Notes under the pieces: generated by a model
Told to the model about the DNA's origin: nothing
Database searches by the model: none
What the model saw: only the letters and a program-made list of their open reading frames with translations
Shown: positions 12,661-41,528 of the stretch, in pieces
Layout of the letters: the number at the start of each line of letters is the position of its first letter
How positions within the stretch are numbered: the first letter of the stretch is position 1
Program-made: the position numbers and the translations under genes
NCBI GenBank assembly: GCA_964057225.1
Contig: OZ059897.1
Span: 14,756,001-14,820,000, forward strand
Length of the DNA: 64,000 nt
Reading direction: 5' to 3'
Source of the DNA: Auanema rhodensis
Taxonomy: Eukaryota > Nematoda > Chromadorea > Rhabditida > Rhabditidae

Positions 12661-14766
12661 TTTTCTCTCATTTCTTCATTTCTCTCTAAATCTGTGATAT
12701 CTATCCTCTTCTAATGTTCTCTTCATCTCATTTGCTACAAAAGATTAAATTCAATGAGAACAGTACATTAATTTTTTTCCAAATTGCTCTTTTTGGTTTC
12801 AGAGAAGCAAACGATTTCAACATTATTCTGTACACTCTGACATTTTTTGGGAATTTAACCTTTTTTTTGTCATCAATGTTCATCTGAAATTCATTGTTTT
12901 TTTTCATGAATCTCCCCTCTCTCTCTTATATTCAAGCTGTAGCCGCTATTGGAATTTTACCATTCCATCACGTATTTTTCATTTTTTTCTCGACCTTTTC
13001 ACAGATTTGTTCTTTAGCTTTCAATATTCAAACATTACTGTCAGTTAAACATCGAAAGTAACTAATAGCTCGCAATCGTCTACTCCATTTCACAATTTGA
13101 AGATGACAAACATGACGAGTTAGGCTGCTGACATGAGACATGTCGGAAAAGCCACCTGTGCTTTTTGCTCAAATGAATTGTTATCTTGTTTTCTATTTAC
13201 TTGAATTGGAACTTTTATCTATATTTGTTCTTCTTTTATTATTTTTGAAGTAATACTTAAGATGTAAAAAGCCTAGATATACGAATATTAAAAAGCATTT
13301 TTCATAAGCTTTTGAGTTTAGGTAAAAGATTTCTATACTAACCTCTTCGTGCCAATTGTTCGTATTTCAAATGAGCTTTCATTTTGGAAATGAAGAAATA
13401 GAAGAAAGAAATTCATTCAACATCTTGGAATGCCCTATATACCAAAATTATGGTTGAAGTGCTTACTACTTGAAACATGTTGATTTGGGCCGTAGCCTTA
13501 GGCAAAAGCATCTTTTATCCTATCCACTTCTTCATATTCTTCTTCTTTTCCTTTCTCTCTATCTTATGAAAAGTCTTTTCTATGTTTCTGGATAAGAGAG
13601 GACAAGGCTTAATTGTAGTAGTCTGCTCAAATAAAGGCGAATTTTAGCGGCCCATCCATGATTCAGCTCTCACATCCCAAGCCCATCTGTGCTGCTCTTT
13701 CTCTAACTGATCTTACAAGTAAACCCGAATCTTGTTGTTCACCAATTAAAAAACAGAATGGGATTGTGTTCTCACACTAAACGTTCGAAAATTCATTAGC
13801 ACAAATGAATATAACCAATTCTTTTGTCTAAATACCTATTTAAAAATATTTTTTTCAAACTTGCCAACTATTTTCTGCATATTTAGGTTCAGGAAATACA
13901 AGGAAGTTTAGATGTAAGACCATGCCGACAATCATGTTGTGCGGTCAGTTGAACTTCCGTTCTGATTCAAAATAAAGATGTCGAGAATCAAAGAGAGGGA
14001 GAGAGAGAGCAAGAGAGAAAGGGTGGTTGGAGTTATTCTGTCGGTACTTGCTTAGCATGTGACCGCTTCCTGTGTTCTGCCCGATGTCTAACCTCTTTAT
14101 AGAGCTCGAAGAAAAGTCATTCAATTGAACAGGCCAAGCATCTAAGCACCAGCTCAAGTCTAGTTGTCCTTACTCATTAATCTTTCGTCATTATGAATTA
14201 ATCATAATATTTCTCTTATATTTGATTGATTTTTACAGAATATTTTAGAAATTACTTTAAAATCATATATACCTTTTAACTATTTGCAATATTTATATTC
14301 TATTTAGCTAGAAAAAAAGTTTATAAGCTTAAGTTGAGTTTAAGTATAGTAAAAGCTTATAATATTCAATATTTCTTTGTTTTTTCTATTTTAAAATATA
14401 TTCTTCTTACTTCAAACCAATTTTATTTCTTTAACTAACTTTTTCTTAATTTTAATTCAGCTAAATCTAGTAAAAGCTGAATTAATCAAACAAAAAGAGA
14501 AATGAGTTTAGAAATAAAATGAAAAAAAGAAAGAAATGAAATGTTTTAGAGAGAGTAAAAGAGAAGTAGAGAATAAAATAGATAAATGGTGAGATAGCTA
14601 TGAAGCAAAACGCCTGTAGAATGACAAAGCTGTTGAATGTGGGTTAACATTCTATGCATGTTAGGCTGTTAATTGCGTTTCCAAGTCACCTCAATCCTTG
14701 TTTAGGCTTTCTATTTGTCTCGTACTCTAGTATAATCCGCTAATTTTGTGTTGAGAGAGAGAGGGA

Positions 14767-14788
14767 GGGGGGGGGGGGGGGGGGGGGG
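14767..14788. repeat. Poly-G tract (22 G) next to a (GA)n run
   Basis: An uninterrupted run of 22 G preceded by gagagagagagggag. Monomeric G tracts of this length can fold into G-quadruplexes. Confidence 0.95.
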
Positions 14789-17097
14789 ACAAGCGATTTT
14801 GGAGGCTGGACTATTAAAAGGGAAAATGGAAAAATATTAATATGGAGGTGAAATGAAGAGATGAGCCCATTTCCCATTCTATTCATTTCATCCAACTTTA
14901 TTCATCTTTATTCATCTTTTTCAGTTAAATTTGTAATTTTACGATTTTTAGTCTTCTGTTTTCCAGAAAAAAAAGAGAGAAAGAATAATATTTGAAAGAA
15001 CATTTATAAAGATTTTTTGATTTACATAGATTAATACTAAATAATTTGAACGACGCTATAATGATGAAAATTATGACGTTATGATAAAAGCTTTTGAAAA
15101 CTAAGTAGTATTATGAATTAAATAGTTCAAATGCTGTTTATTGTTGTGAAATAACCTTATTAAAGTCTCTCTATATATAGTATATATGTATATATACTTG
15201 GATATAAAATTATTGGTGATGACCAGCTGCTTTATTTCTGACTAATCAGCTTCCAATAATAGGTTTTCATTCATCTTCTTTCTTCTTCTACTTCTTCTTT
15301 GCTATTTCTTCTTCTTCTTCTTATGTTTCTACATATTTATTATTTCTTAATTTCAAAAAGTTTTAAATGTTAATGTAAAGTTTATACTTAAAGTATATTA
15401 TTAAGTATATATGTATATAAGTAATGTTGGATATTGAAACATACTTTGTCTTCCATCTTCATTTATCACAATTTTTTCTTTTTTTTATGAACTTTTATAT
15501 TTTACTTTATAATATATAAAAACATATACATATCTATATACATATCTAACACTTCTTTTTGGTTCCAGAAATAATTATATTAACTTATAAGGAAAAATCA
15601 ATAAATGTTTGTTGTCTTTCAACAATAGTTCTTGAATTTGATTTGATTTTTTTTCTTCTGTTTTCTAGTTCAAGTGTCTACTAATTACATTACGTAAAAA
15701 ATTAGACGAAAGACATTCTAAAAGAAACAGCTGGCAGATGACGTCATGATGTGATGCCTTCTGTTTTTATAAAAGGTTAGACTATCCTTTATAAAGAAAT
15801 GATGTGTGAAATAACATATTTCTTAAATGAAAATAAAGAATAAAATGCAAATCTGAGAGAAAACTTGAGCTTTGTCATTATAGTTGCATTCGTGACAATC
15901 AAATAAAATACGGATGGTTTGATTATATTTGAAGAAGATATTGGTGATGTATTTGACGTTTAATTACGTGTGAAGAAGTTGCCATTCTCCCTTCAGAAGC
16001 TTTGACGTGAAAGAGAAAAATGAAGGAGATGAAAAAGAATTTTCTCTCATCTTGTATATTCCTCTTTCTCAACACAAAACCTTGATCGATAGAATTAGTT
16101 TTCATTCATTACGAATTTGATGGTTAAAATTATAAAATAAGAAGAAAAAAAAAGATTTTATTCTGATAAAATGAAAAAAATTACAAAATAATTTGAATTT
16201 ATTTTATATTTTCGTAAGAAATATATTTGAACTTTATTGCCATTCTTCAAAATTTCTTTTTGAATATATTAAATTTTTGTTTAAAATTGTTTTACCCTTT
16301 TGTCTCACTTCGATCTTTTAAGACTAATTTTCTTCTCTTTTTTTGAACATTTTAAGCTTATTTCAAGTTTAAAACACCAAAAAGATGTCTAATTTTCCTC
16401 AAATTCTTTAGTTGAAAATGAAAACATTTTTTCAGAACAAAGATTATCTAATGAAATATACATGTCATTCACCTAGTATCATATCCATTTCCTTTCTTTC
16501 TGACCCTGCTCTTTCCATAAAACTTTTTACAAATTGATGTCAACATTTCTGCTTTTCAACGAAAAATATTTAGATCTACTTACTTCATCCCAGTTCTTTT
16601 TTGAATAATTGTTAATAAAAACCTTTATAATAATATCATTGATTTTAATTTTTCTATTTTATTTTAATAAATATAATTGGAATAATATATTTTATTAATT
16701 ATTTTTAAATGTTAATATATTCTTTTTATTCTATATGTATAATTATTTTTTTATTCTTTATTATAAAATAAAATTTCAATTATTAAGTTTTGCTATCCTT
16801 TTTCTGAAGCATTTGAATGAAATTTTTTTTATCAATAGACATCGTTAGGTTTTGCTTGAAACATCTATTTAGAAAGTATTTGAAATATTACTGAATCAAA
16901 TAATCAAATTTTGCGACAACATTTTCATTCTTTAACTTTTTTTTTTTTAAATTTGATTTTTTTCTAAACTTACTACGTATCTTGTTATTTCATAATATTT
17001 TTATTTATTTATATTATTTAGGATATTGTTTTTTTGCGACATAAATGGTTCAATTGATAACTGAAGATTTCTAAAACTCTAGGCATTCATCCTCAAA

Positions 17098-28503
<11,406 letters not shown>

Positions 28504-28659
28504 ACAAAATATGTTTTTTTTTATTTACAGAATTACATATAGAATGATTTGAATTGAAGAAGTATACGATTATACACTCGCAACATTTGGTAGTTTGCTT
28601 TAATTCTGTGTTCTTAGAAACATTTATGTTTCCGGCACGAATAGACTCATTAACCATCT

Positions 28660-31600
28660 TTCTTTCTTTTATTCGTTTTTATGGATCTTAAATAGGGTTG
28701 GATTCACATTTCATTTTGTTAACATTGCTTTAATGACTTGAATAACAAATCTGCAATAACAATTGAACTGTATAAGCTTTCTTCTATGTAATGAGACAAA
28801 CTAATTTTCTTCTCGTTTCACTAGTACAATTCAATTGAATTACTGATTTACCAGCTGCCAACTCAGATCTGAGTCATGACTGGCCATTTGTAGTTTCATC
28901 TTCTATTTACTTCTGTTTCACCGAAATCAAGTTCTCTTCATTGTTTTTTCAAATATTTTTTTATTTCTTGAAAACTAATGGATTTATCTTGAAGCATATT
29001 TGTTTTCTTATGTTGTGAACAATCAAAAATTAATTTATTATGAAAGAATTGTGCAGAATATTTCTTAGTTTTGATTTATCTTTATGTTCTTTCTGTATCT
29101 TGTTTCAACCTATTGAATGTAAACCTTCTTTATCATTGTGTAGATCTACTTACCGCAAAGTTTTTCCTGTCCTGCCTAATTTTTGAATGTTTCTTTGATT
29201 CTAATCGAAATTTCTTTTTTTTTGTTCTTGTCTTCACATTATTCTTGAAGAAAATAGTATAAATTTCATGATATAACTTAACCAGCTGTCTAAAATTATT
29301 TGAATTTAGTGAACTATCACCCCAATTTGCTATGCATTACTCATGGTGTCTGTAATGAATATATTTAAAGATTAGTTCCTTTCAATTAAATATTTCATCA
29401 TCATCATCATCAATGTTTTCTTATTTGAAGACCATACTGTCTTTTCAGTTTTTCAAATTTGTTATCCTGCAAGCCCTGTGTTAATGAAACATCAATATGG
29501 CATAGATTTGTATTTCATCATCATCATCGATGAAGCAATCGTTGTTTCACATCATAATCTAAATTTGGATTTGAATTCAAAAATCTGTTTATTCTTCATT
29601 ATATGATCGGCAGTTTTGGTGCTGCTCCATCATTCTCCTATACCATCGTATGACGGATCTACGAAGGCAAGGTGTAGGCTGACGGATGAGTTTAATTCAT
29701 GTGAAGAAGTAACATTGTTATAAATAGTAGCAATGACAATAGCAATCATGATATTGTTGTTGTAGGCATCAACGCTCACTCACATTCAAGACGACGACAT
29801 CTCCGTCCTTTTTTTATAATCAGCTCTACTCCATCGTCTTGGTGGGTATTCCGGCTGCTCAACGTCGTCCACATCGCGCAGATGAACGATGAGTTTAGCG
29901 ACAAAAGCCATCAATCAAGGTTTGGCGCCCATGATGCATGCAATATAGATAAATGAAGAGACTGAGAATGAAGAAGAGGAAGATAGAAAACCGAGAGGCT
30001 AGGAATTGCCATCTGGTCCTCTACATGTAACTTCCCTCCCTTCTTTGCTTTCCCTCTCTCTCTCTCTTTCTCTCTCAATGTATTTCGATTTCTCTCTATA
30101 TTTCTCTCTCTCTTTTCTCGTTCATATTTATTCTCATTTGCTTTCTTGATACATTTCTTCTGGGTGTATTGCTATGTTCAAGCTCATCGTTCTATTATTT
30201 CAAATAGTTCATACAGAACTAATGCATTACTCTTTCCATTCCCCAGACATTAAGCTAACTTCAGCTATGATCATGATTTGATTGAGCCTATGAATGTATT
30301 TCTTTTAGTTGAATGAATTTTGCTTTTCAATTTGATTAAAATATCGTTTAAAACTAAGAACGAGAGGACAAGTTCGAGATAGATGATTACGTCATTTATC
30401 ACCGGATGCTGGAGTTTGCTACTCTCTACTTCAAGGGAATACGAGAGAGATAGGGCAGGATAACTGATTGCTGAGAGGAGAGATCGAGGACGAAAAGAGT
30501 TGGCAAACCCCTCTTGCTTCTATCATTCTTCTCTAGCTCTCTTCTGTTGCCCAAGGCGATGGATTTGTAATCAGTCACTCCACTCCAAAGACTCCATCCA
30601 AGCTTAAGCTTCTGCCTGCTCCTAGAGAAAAAGTGTTGGGTTTGGCTACATTTAATTTTTTCCAAACAACTTATTCCAAAATGAAAGTGAAATTATAGAA
30701 GCAGTTATTATATTGTGTCGTATACTGTGCAGATGTTCCATTTTGATGTAAATGTCGAAAGATAGTTCGTGTTTGTCTCAGATTTTCCTGATTGGCTCAT
30801 CTTTTTTGACTATACATATCTATTTTAGCTAATGTAACACATCAACTCTGAGATATAACTGTTTTTTTTTAGAAAAAAGTCTACCAAATTCCTATATTGC
30901 TTTCTTCTTCTATTTCTTCTTCTTCTTCTTTTTCTTCTTCTTTGAACAACTTAATCTTTTCTTCTTGTCCTTATGAAACAGCTGTTAGAGTTTCCTTCAA
31001 ATTAGTCACAGTTAAGGTGCGCAAGTAACAGTAAATTAGAAAACATTGATTCAAATATATTTCTATAAATCTTTATATATTATATTTCTTATCGTTCAAC
31101 ATGTTCTGACTAAATGATTCATATTATGATCATTTCTTGAATAAAAAAGATTTACGAGCTGTTACTATTTGATAGTAAGCGTTCCTAGTTAGATAGATAG
31201 ATATTAGACATTAAATTATTATCTTTAGTTTTTTTTTATATATTATTCGCATAGTTTATTTTCTTTTAAACAATAATAATATTAATATATATATATATAT
31301 ATAGTTTATTATTATTATTGTTGTAAAAGTCGGAGTCTTAATCAGTTTTGTTTCGTGGTATCGTTCATTTGCAATATGCAATAATAAAGCTAGAATTTTG
31401 AAACAAAATAACTTTTTTTATAATTTATATAAATAGTTCAATATCTTAAGTTTTTAATGTTCTCATGGTTATTGATTTGTTGATTTCCTTATCAGGGGCT
31501 CTCTAGCTTATCTAGCTCTTCAGTTTTACTCTCCTTTTCTTACTTTATCTCTAACTCTATGTGTTCTGTTTTTCCCATTCATCTTTGTGTCTACCTCTTA

Positions 31601-34600
31601 TTCTGATAATGGTCCTTCACATATAATTTATTACAAAAAGGCCTCTTAATTTGACCACATAATTCTTTGCTATTGCAATCTTCTTACTTGCTAACTCTTT
31701 TTTTCTTTATCTCTCATCAATTCATATACACTTTAGTTTATCTTCTTTCTATCATCTGAACTATAAGTGTTAAATCCATCACTAGACAATCTTTAATTTC
31801 TATATAATCTATCTCTTCTAATTTATAAAATATTCAATTGATTTCTGATATGTTGATTATCATATAACTATGTACATATAAAGTTACACACATCTGTTCT
31901 CTCTAACATCACCAACTTTGGACTTAATCGGCAAACTTTTATCATTTTCAGCCTTTTATGGCCTATATATCAGCTACTTTGTCTGCTGATGCTTTTCATT
32001 TTCTTTTAATTGCTTAAAGCAATAGTTGCATTCAAGCTGCCAAGTTGTTGTTGATAGTTCACTAAATTTCACATTCACAAATCATTTTATTTCCTCATAA
32101 AAGTTATTTTGCCCTAAAACAATCAAAGTTGATTAATTGTCTTTTTATTTAATAAATACTTATGTTTCTGCTTATCATTTAAATGGCTTGAACCTCATTT
32201 GGCAGTCTTTTGCACTTGACACCGATGGTGATTTATGATTGGATCATGATGAGTTGCACCGGGAGGTTGATGGTTAGTAGAACAGGCAGGGCGACGACAC
32301 TACATTGAATTCTCTTTTTCCTATTACTTCTTCCCTTCTGTATATTTTTTGGCCTAATGCCATATGTTATATTATTACTTTTATATATCATTTATTGTTT
32401 TTCTTTTCATTTATTTTTGAATATATTCAGTCATATAAAAAAATCTAATTTATATACACGTATTCATTTATTCTTTTCAAAAATTTAAAATCATTTTAAT
32501 TTTGATTACGAACTTTTTTGTAGCCATTGTCTTATAATTCTCAGACCCCAAACTGCAAATGATTTTAATCCGATTATTATGTTTTGATATGATTTCAAAT
32601 TTCACCAGTTAATCATCCAGCAACAGCATTCGTATTCTAGAAAAAAGTAGTTTGATTCTCTATGTGTGTGAGTAGTCATGATGTTGAAAATTCTTTTTTT
32701 TTCCTCAGATTGTCCATCTGGTTTAGTTTCAGAATAATCATATTACATATTTGGTGGTAGACTTTGGTTTTTATATTTCTCACTTTCCACTTTACTATAG
32801 TTTTTTTGATGATGAATTATTATATTCTCAATTTTCTTATATTTATAAGCTAATAATTCAATTTTTATAGATTATAATGTGTAAAGTCAAAACTTATAGT
32901 ATTTACTCTACTCATATGTTATAAAAAAACGTTAAAGTAGTAGCTTTAATGAATCTATTTCACCCCTTATATACTCATGTTAATTTTTAAAAAATACTGG
33001 AACTCCGAAATCTATTTTGAATTTTATTCATTATTCTTATACTATAGAGTTAGAGAGAGAATATTATTACCGAATGAGAATCTTGATCCAGCTTAATCTC
33101 TCAATGAAGCCGCCTGATGAGTCGGCATTGCTTTAGCAATGTCCATATCGAGAAACAATTGTGAAAATCAAAGTGAAGGAAAGGATGAGCGAGATGGAAG
33201 AGAATTGCGAGAAAGAATGAGAGGGGTCACATCCTATTGGGTAGTAGACTTCTTAGAGTGTTGGCTGTTGTAGGATGGATAAGAAGCAGAACAAGAGACA
33301 GAAGCAAGATGGATGGTATGATGTCCATATCCCTGCTGTTCAGCTCACTCTCTTTCTATCTATTCCATCTTCCTCTTCTTCTTCACCTCTTTTCCTGGTT
33401 CAATAGCAAAATATACCTTAAGCTGGCAAATACAAAGGGCCAAACAAATATTTCATCCATTGCCTCCATGAAGCTTACAAATCGTTGTTGAGCAAATCGT
33501 TGCTTCGATACTCTGCCTATCATTTTCTCTTGTAGCATACGAAATCCTTGCGCTGGTACTGGCTTTCTGTGCCAGATGCTTGTCATCCATCTTGTATGTC
33601 TGTTTGTCTGTCAGTCAGTCAGTCAGTTCTTCCTTCTTGCCCTGTCTATTTCCAATCCCTCTCTCTCTCTATATTACTTACTTCCTCTTATTGCTATCAG
33701 TAACCTCCTACACGTCTCCATACACAGAAGACGAAAGAGACAGAACGAACCGCCCTCTTAATCCTCGCCAAGCACGCCAGCAGCAGTAGCAGCAGATTGT
33801 TCTTCTTGCTAAGCAGGCGCTCTCGACCACGTCGAACATGATGGCGATGGCAACGTCGGCACCAAAGACAATATGTAAGGTTTTATGGTCAAAATTCCCT
33901 TGAGAACTATTGACCTCCCATCATCCTGGATCAGCCGCATACAATCTGGGCACAATCAACAACCAATCAAAGTATCCAGAAGAGTATCGTTCATCATTTC
34001 AGTATCTTATTTAGTCTCAATATATTTGGACAGTTTTTGATGCTTTTATTACGTCTTATCTTATGTGAATTAACCATATGAACTTAATATATTTAAATGT
34101 CTACTAATCTTTATATATATAGAGTATATGGTTATTCAATCATGTCTAATTATCATTTAATTTTTAAATCTTAATCTTAAACTATTTAAATATTTCATTT
34201 AATCTATATTGTGTTCTAAGAAAAACCTGATTTTATAAGGTTTTTCTATGCTGAGGTCCGTTCAATGACTTCGAATGGCTTTGCCTGAAAAATGGAACAG
34301 CTGCATGTACTGTCATCTTTTTGTTTCTTTCGAAGGGGTTAAATGGAAATAGAACTAACCTCCGAATAGGGTTTCTTTTATTCATCCTCTATATTTGTCT
34401 TGATTGTTTCTATCTTTTAATTCTGATTCTCATTTGTTTTGTCACTGTATTTCACGTCATCTGCTCATTCGTCTCTCGGTCACTGTCTTTGAATCAATTC
34501 AATATCAACCTTCCATCTTATTTTTCTTTCACTCTCTATGTATTATAATGGGTTTAAGTTGTTTCTCACAGTTTTCTCTGTATTCTTTTCCAATAGAAAT

Positions 34601-35831
34601 AAAACAAAAATGAGAAAATAACGAAAATGGATATTGATGGACCACCCCTTTCACATAATCGAAATATTTAAATTTCGACTGTTTTCTATTCACTATCCGT
34701 CATTCATTCTCTTCCTTTTCTTCTTTTTTTCGCTCTCATGGTGTCCTTTTTGCTCTGAATGTCTCTTCTCATACATGTAGAGATATACAGATATATGTGC
34801 ATGTTATATCAAACTTTTCTCGCTTCATATTTTTTCTTTTCATAGCCTGTCAATCATATGTTATATAACTATTCTTATCCCTTAAGTTCATGTAAATCTT
34901 AACCTAATATTTCTTTTATTGGTCATATAATTGACTTTATGAATATGAACATTCAAACAACTTTATACAATCATATTTTTTGTGGTCTTTTTGATAATTA
35001 CGGTATTAAAATTGCTAATCGAGTTTCTCCAGCTCTTATACAGAGCATCGTATCGACTTTTTCAAGCCGATTATAAGCTTTTGATAAAATTTGATGACGC
35101 TAAGACTAAGTAGTTATTGATTACCGTATCTTGTACCTATAACTAGCTTAAAACTATGAAATACTGTTGCAGATACCTTTATCTATTCTAAGTTCCAATA
35201 AATTATTTATATGTTACTTCTTCGTTTATTTCGTCATTTTTTAAATTAAAATTATATATATTTCAGTATAAATACAGAAGAATAATGTACAACGTCTTAA
35301 TCATCTAGAAAAACGTAATAAGTGTTTATAACTAGATAGAAGAAAAACGGCTAATAAGGTATAGTTAAATATTATAATGTTTTTCTAATATTAATCTACA
35401 TGCTTAAATTATTTTTTCGAATGTATGAGTAGACACTTATCAAACATTCATCATTTCAAAGTATTTAAGACAATCAAGAGTACAACTTGATATAGATACA
35501 GTGCCTGCTCATTCATCATCTGTGACCCACCATATGCTGTTTTCGATCTGTGGAGCTGAGAAAGAGATCTTATCCTTCAACAGACTTTGCCATTGGCTTT
35601 TCTATCCACTTTCAAACTGACCATAAAAGGACTACTATATATTACAATGCGTTTATGCATAAGCTATTATATCACGCATAATCCCAAACTTTAATATATA
35701 ATATATAGTTTTATCATATTTGATTTTTTTAAAAGTTTTCCAACCACCCTTGAACTCATATTTTCATTCTTACCTATACAGTAAAAAATAATTTTCTTCC
35801 ATTTCTATTAAATATTAAAACAAAGTTTCAG
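28660..35831. other. 7.2 kb non-coding region between the two cam-1 copies
   Basis: No gene recognised. Same sense-strand pyrimidine bias as the other cam-1 flanks, with ATC repeats (about 29396-29414 and 29515-29528), a TTC-rich tract (30904-30945) and an AT-rich inverted repeat (31271-31320). Possible orphan exons with splice-like borders at 29882 and 33838 are discussed in the findings. It ends at the acceptor gtttcag (35830-35831) serving the second cam-1 copy. Confidence 0.5.
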
Positions 35832-35849
35832 TACTTTCCCCCCTAAAAA

Positions 35850-39515
<3,666 letters not shown>

Positions 39516-39705
39516 TTATTTTTCACTGTATGAAAAGATGAATTAAAACGTGGAGAATACTTGCGTCTAGTTTTGACATTAAACATGGTATGAACATGAG
39601 GGTCTAACGCAATACTAGATACTGTTAATAGAATAAACAGATTTATAACAAATGTTAACAACGTTATTATTTTATTGAATATTAGTAGTATTATTGTTGG
39701 TAGAT

Positions 39706-39978
39706 TTAACCATAATATTGAAGACTAATACATAATTTTTGGCATGCGTATAGGAAATCTTGACGAATGCCAATTGAACATTCACTCAAACAAATTCTTC
39801 TGTTCCAGCAAACGCCTGTCGTCTTTACGACTGCAGTGCAAGATTTTGCCTCCATTCCCTGAGTCTCTGCAATATGCCGCAATGCTATATGTTCTCTAAA
39901 TGTCTGCAGTCTAACAGCCTGACACTGGTCAGCACGCCCTATCCCACAGGTCGAACCCAACGTTTTTTTTCCGACCAC
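39706..39978 (-). CDS. Possible exon of a cysteine-rich secreted protein
   Basis: A 90-codon open frame on the minus strand ends at 39706 with no ATG at its 5' end; an in-frame stop lies a few codons before. It would therefore need an upstream exon via an acceptor such as cgcttgaag. The translation has eight cysteines in a spaced pattern (TCGIGRADQC, KSC, GVC, RRIC, SEC, YAC, KLC), suggesting a disulfide-rich secreted domain. I do not recognise the family. A hydrophobic stretch without Met on the same strand near 40760-40810 (LVLASTFLLCSAVLGIVLSL) could be a signal or membrane segment, but no consistent splice links the two. Low confidence. Confidence 0.22.
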   Translation of the reverse strand: MVGKKTLGSTCGIGRADQCQAVRLQTFREHIALRHIAETQGMEAKSCTAVVKTTGVCWNRRICLSECSIGIRQDFLYACQKLCISLQYYG

Positions 39979-41521
39979 AGCACTTCAAGCGTCTATTTTT
40001 TATTTGCATTTTCAACTTAGAATTCAAAATTAGAGGTATTCGTAAATTTCATTTAGTATCTGAAATATATTTCTTCATACACTATGAGGTTATGCTTCGT
40101 TGCTAGTTACGTCGCGCTTCATAACTTTTCAATAACATTGGTTATTGAGTTATACTCCCTTGTTTTACTATTCTTACAAAATGATTAATTTCAATACATC
40201 GATTTCAATTTACCAGCCCTTTTCAATATTAAAAACATCTTATCTTTAATAATCAAGTGAATTAATCTCTAAGTTTTCTTTCACTTAAAATAGTTTTTTG
40301 ATATGAAATAAAATTCTAAAGTTTAATATGAATGTTTTACTACTATGAGTACGTTTATTTTGTTACTTGAATTTTTCCTTTAAGCTCCATTATAAAATAT
40401 GTATTGTTGTTGATATTTTATAAATTAGTTAATTCCTTTTCATAGAACTGTTGTCCATATCGTAATGTTTTAATTATTGCTAAAGTTTGTTCAAATAATT
40501 CACTATTATTAATCAGTTTTCTCTGCATACCATATCATTGAAAGTTTGGAATTTCGTTATCATATTACGTTGGAAATGAACTATATGTTGAAATATCGAA
40601 TTCATTTTCCTCATAATTCGTAAAGTTAAATGTTTTTCAGCATCCTATATGATGACAAAGTATTCTTTTTCAAATTTTGTTCGAGTCATAATTCTATACT
40701 TTATTTTGTATTATTTTTTGTTTGTTCCATGTTTCATCTGTTTCTGTTCTAAGCTTAAAACTATGCCAAGCACTGCCGAGCACAACAGGAACGTGCTAGC
40801 TAAGACCAATGATTGTGACGCTTAAGTATTTCCAGCAAGCAAGAATGTTCTTTATGATCTTAATTTTCTTTTATACATTAACTTTCTTCTTATCTCGTGA
40901 ACTATTCGTAAATTTACTTTTCAACAGTCATTTCTAAAAGAATCATCACCGTTAACCTATTACTTGCACCCAATACAGTTTTTTCTAATCTTTCTTATTT
41001 CTCGAAAAAATTTCATAGAATTTCCTCATCAGCTTAGTTAAACCTGCGGAACGCTATTTTTCCTGACCTTGACCGAACACTTTTAGTATTGACTAGGCTG
41101 TTCAATTAAACTTGATCTGTAGCCTTATTTCGTTACTTTCGGTGATTTAGCCGTTCAACAACGGGTAAAGATAAGCAAATGTTTAAGTATTTAGTGACCG
41201 TAATAGAAAAACAACTAGACTTTTGAAGCCCTATTTTCATATTCACCCTCACAATCTTCACCTTTTGTCTTTCATCGAAGCTTGTTATCGATGGATGGAT
41301 TGATGATTTTCCGTAAACACACCTCAAACTAGCCGTGACTTGCAGATAATAAGAGTGAAACCCGTGACTTCAGTAGATGTGGCTTATCTTACTTCTCACA
41401 TTTCTGCTGTGTCAGTAGTCATTCTGATTTTATCTTGCTTGTTTTGAATCGTTATATCTATTTCATTCGAATATTCATGCTCTTATATTGATGAGTTCAT
41501 ATGTATTTTATTTAATTTCAG
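39979..41521. other. Intergenic, little recognisable
   Basis: About 1.5 kb of AT-rich sequence with a few GC-richer islands (40745-40815, 41040-41160, 41270-41420). Apart from the hydrophobic stretch mentioned for the cysteine-rich candidate, I see no supported gene. Confidence 0.4.
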
Positions 41522-41528
41522 GTTTAAA

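Larger units (their letters stand above)
8880..17097. other. 8.2 kb gene-poor region upstream of cam-1
   Basis: No intact gene found. The plus strand is strikingly pyrimidine-rich (runs of tctctc, ttcttc) with AT-rich patches, a long TC microsatellite and a 22-nt poly-G tract. Coding-like but frame-broken patches occur on the minus strand around 11.9-12.6 kb (listed separately). Because cam-1 lacks a visible signal-peptide exon, this region may contain upstream cam-1 exons, promoters and a long 5' intron, but I could not identify a convincing exon. Confidence 0.5.

Noticed and set aside
31271-31320. AT-rich inverted repeat considered as a transposon end
   Set aside because: Composed of simple ATT/TA repeats, so self-complementarity is expected by composition.
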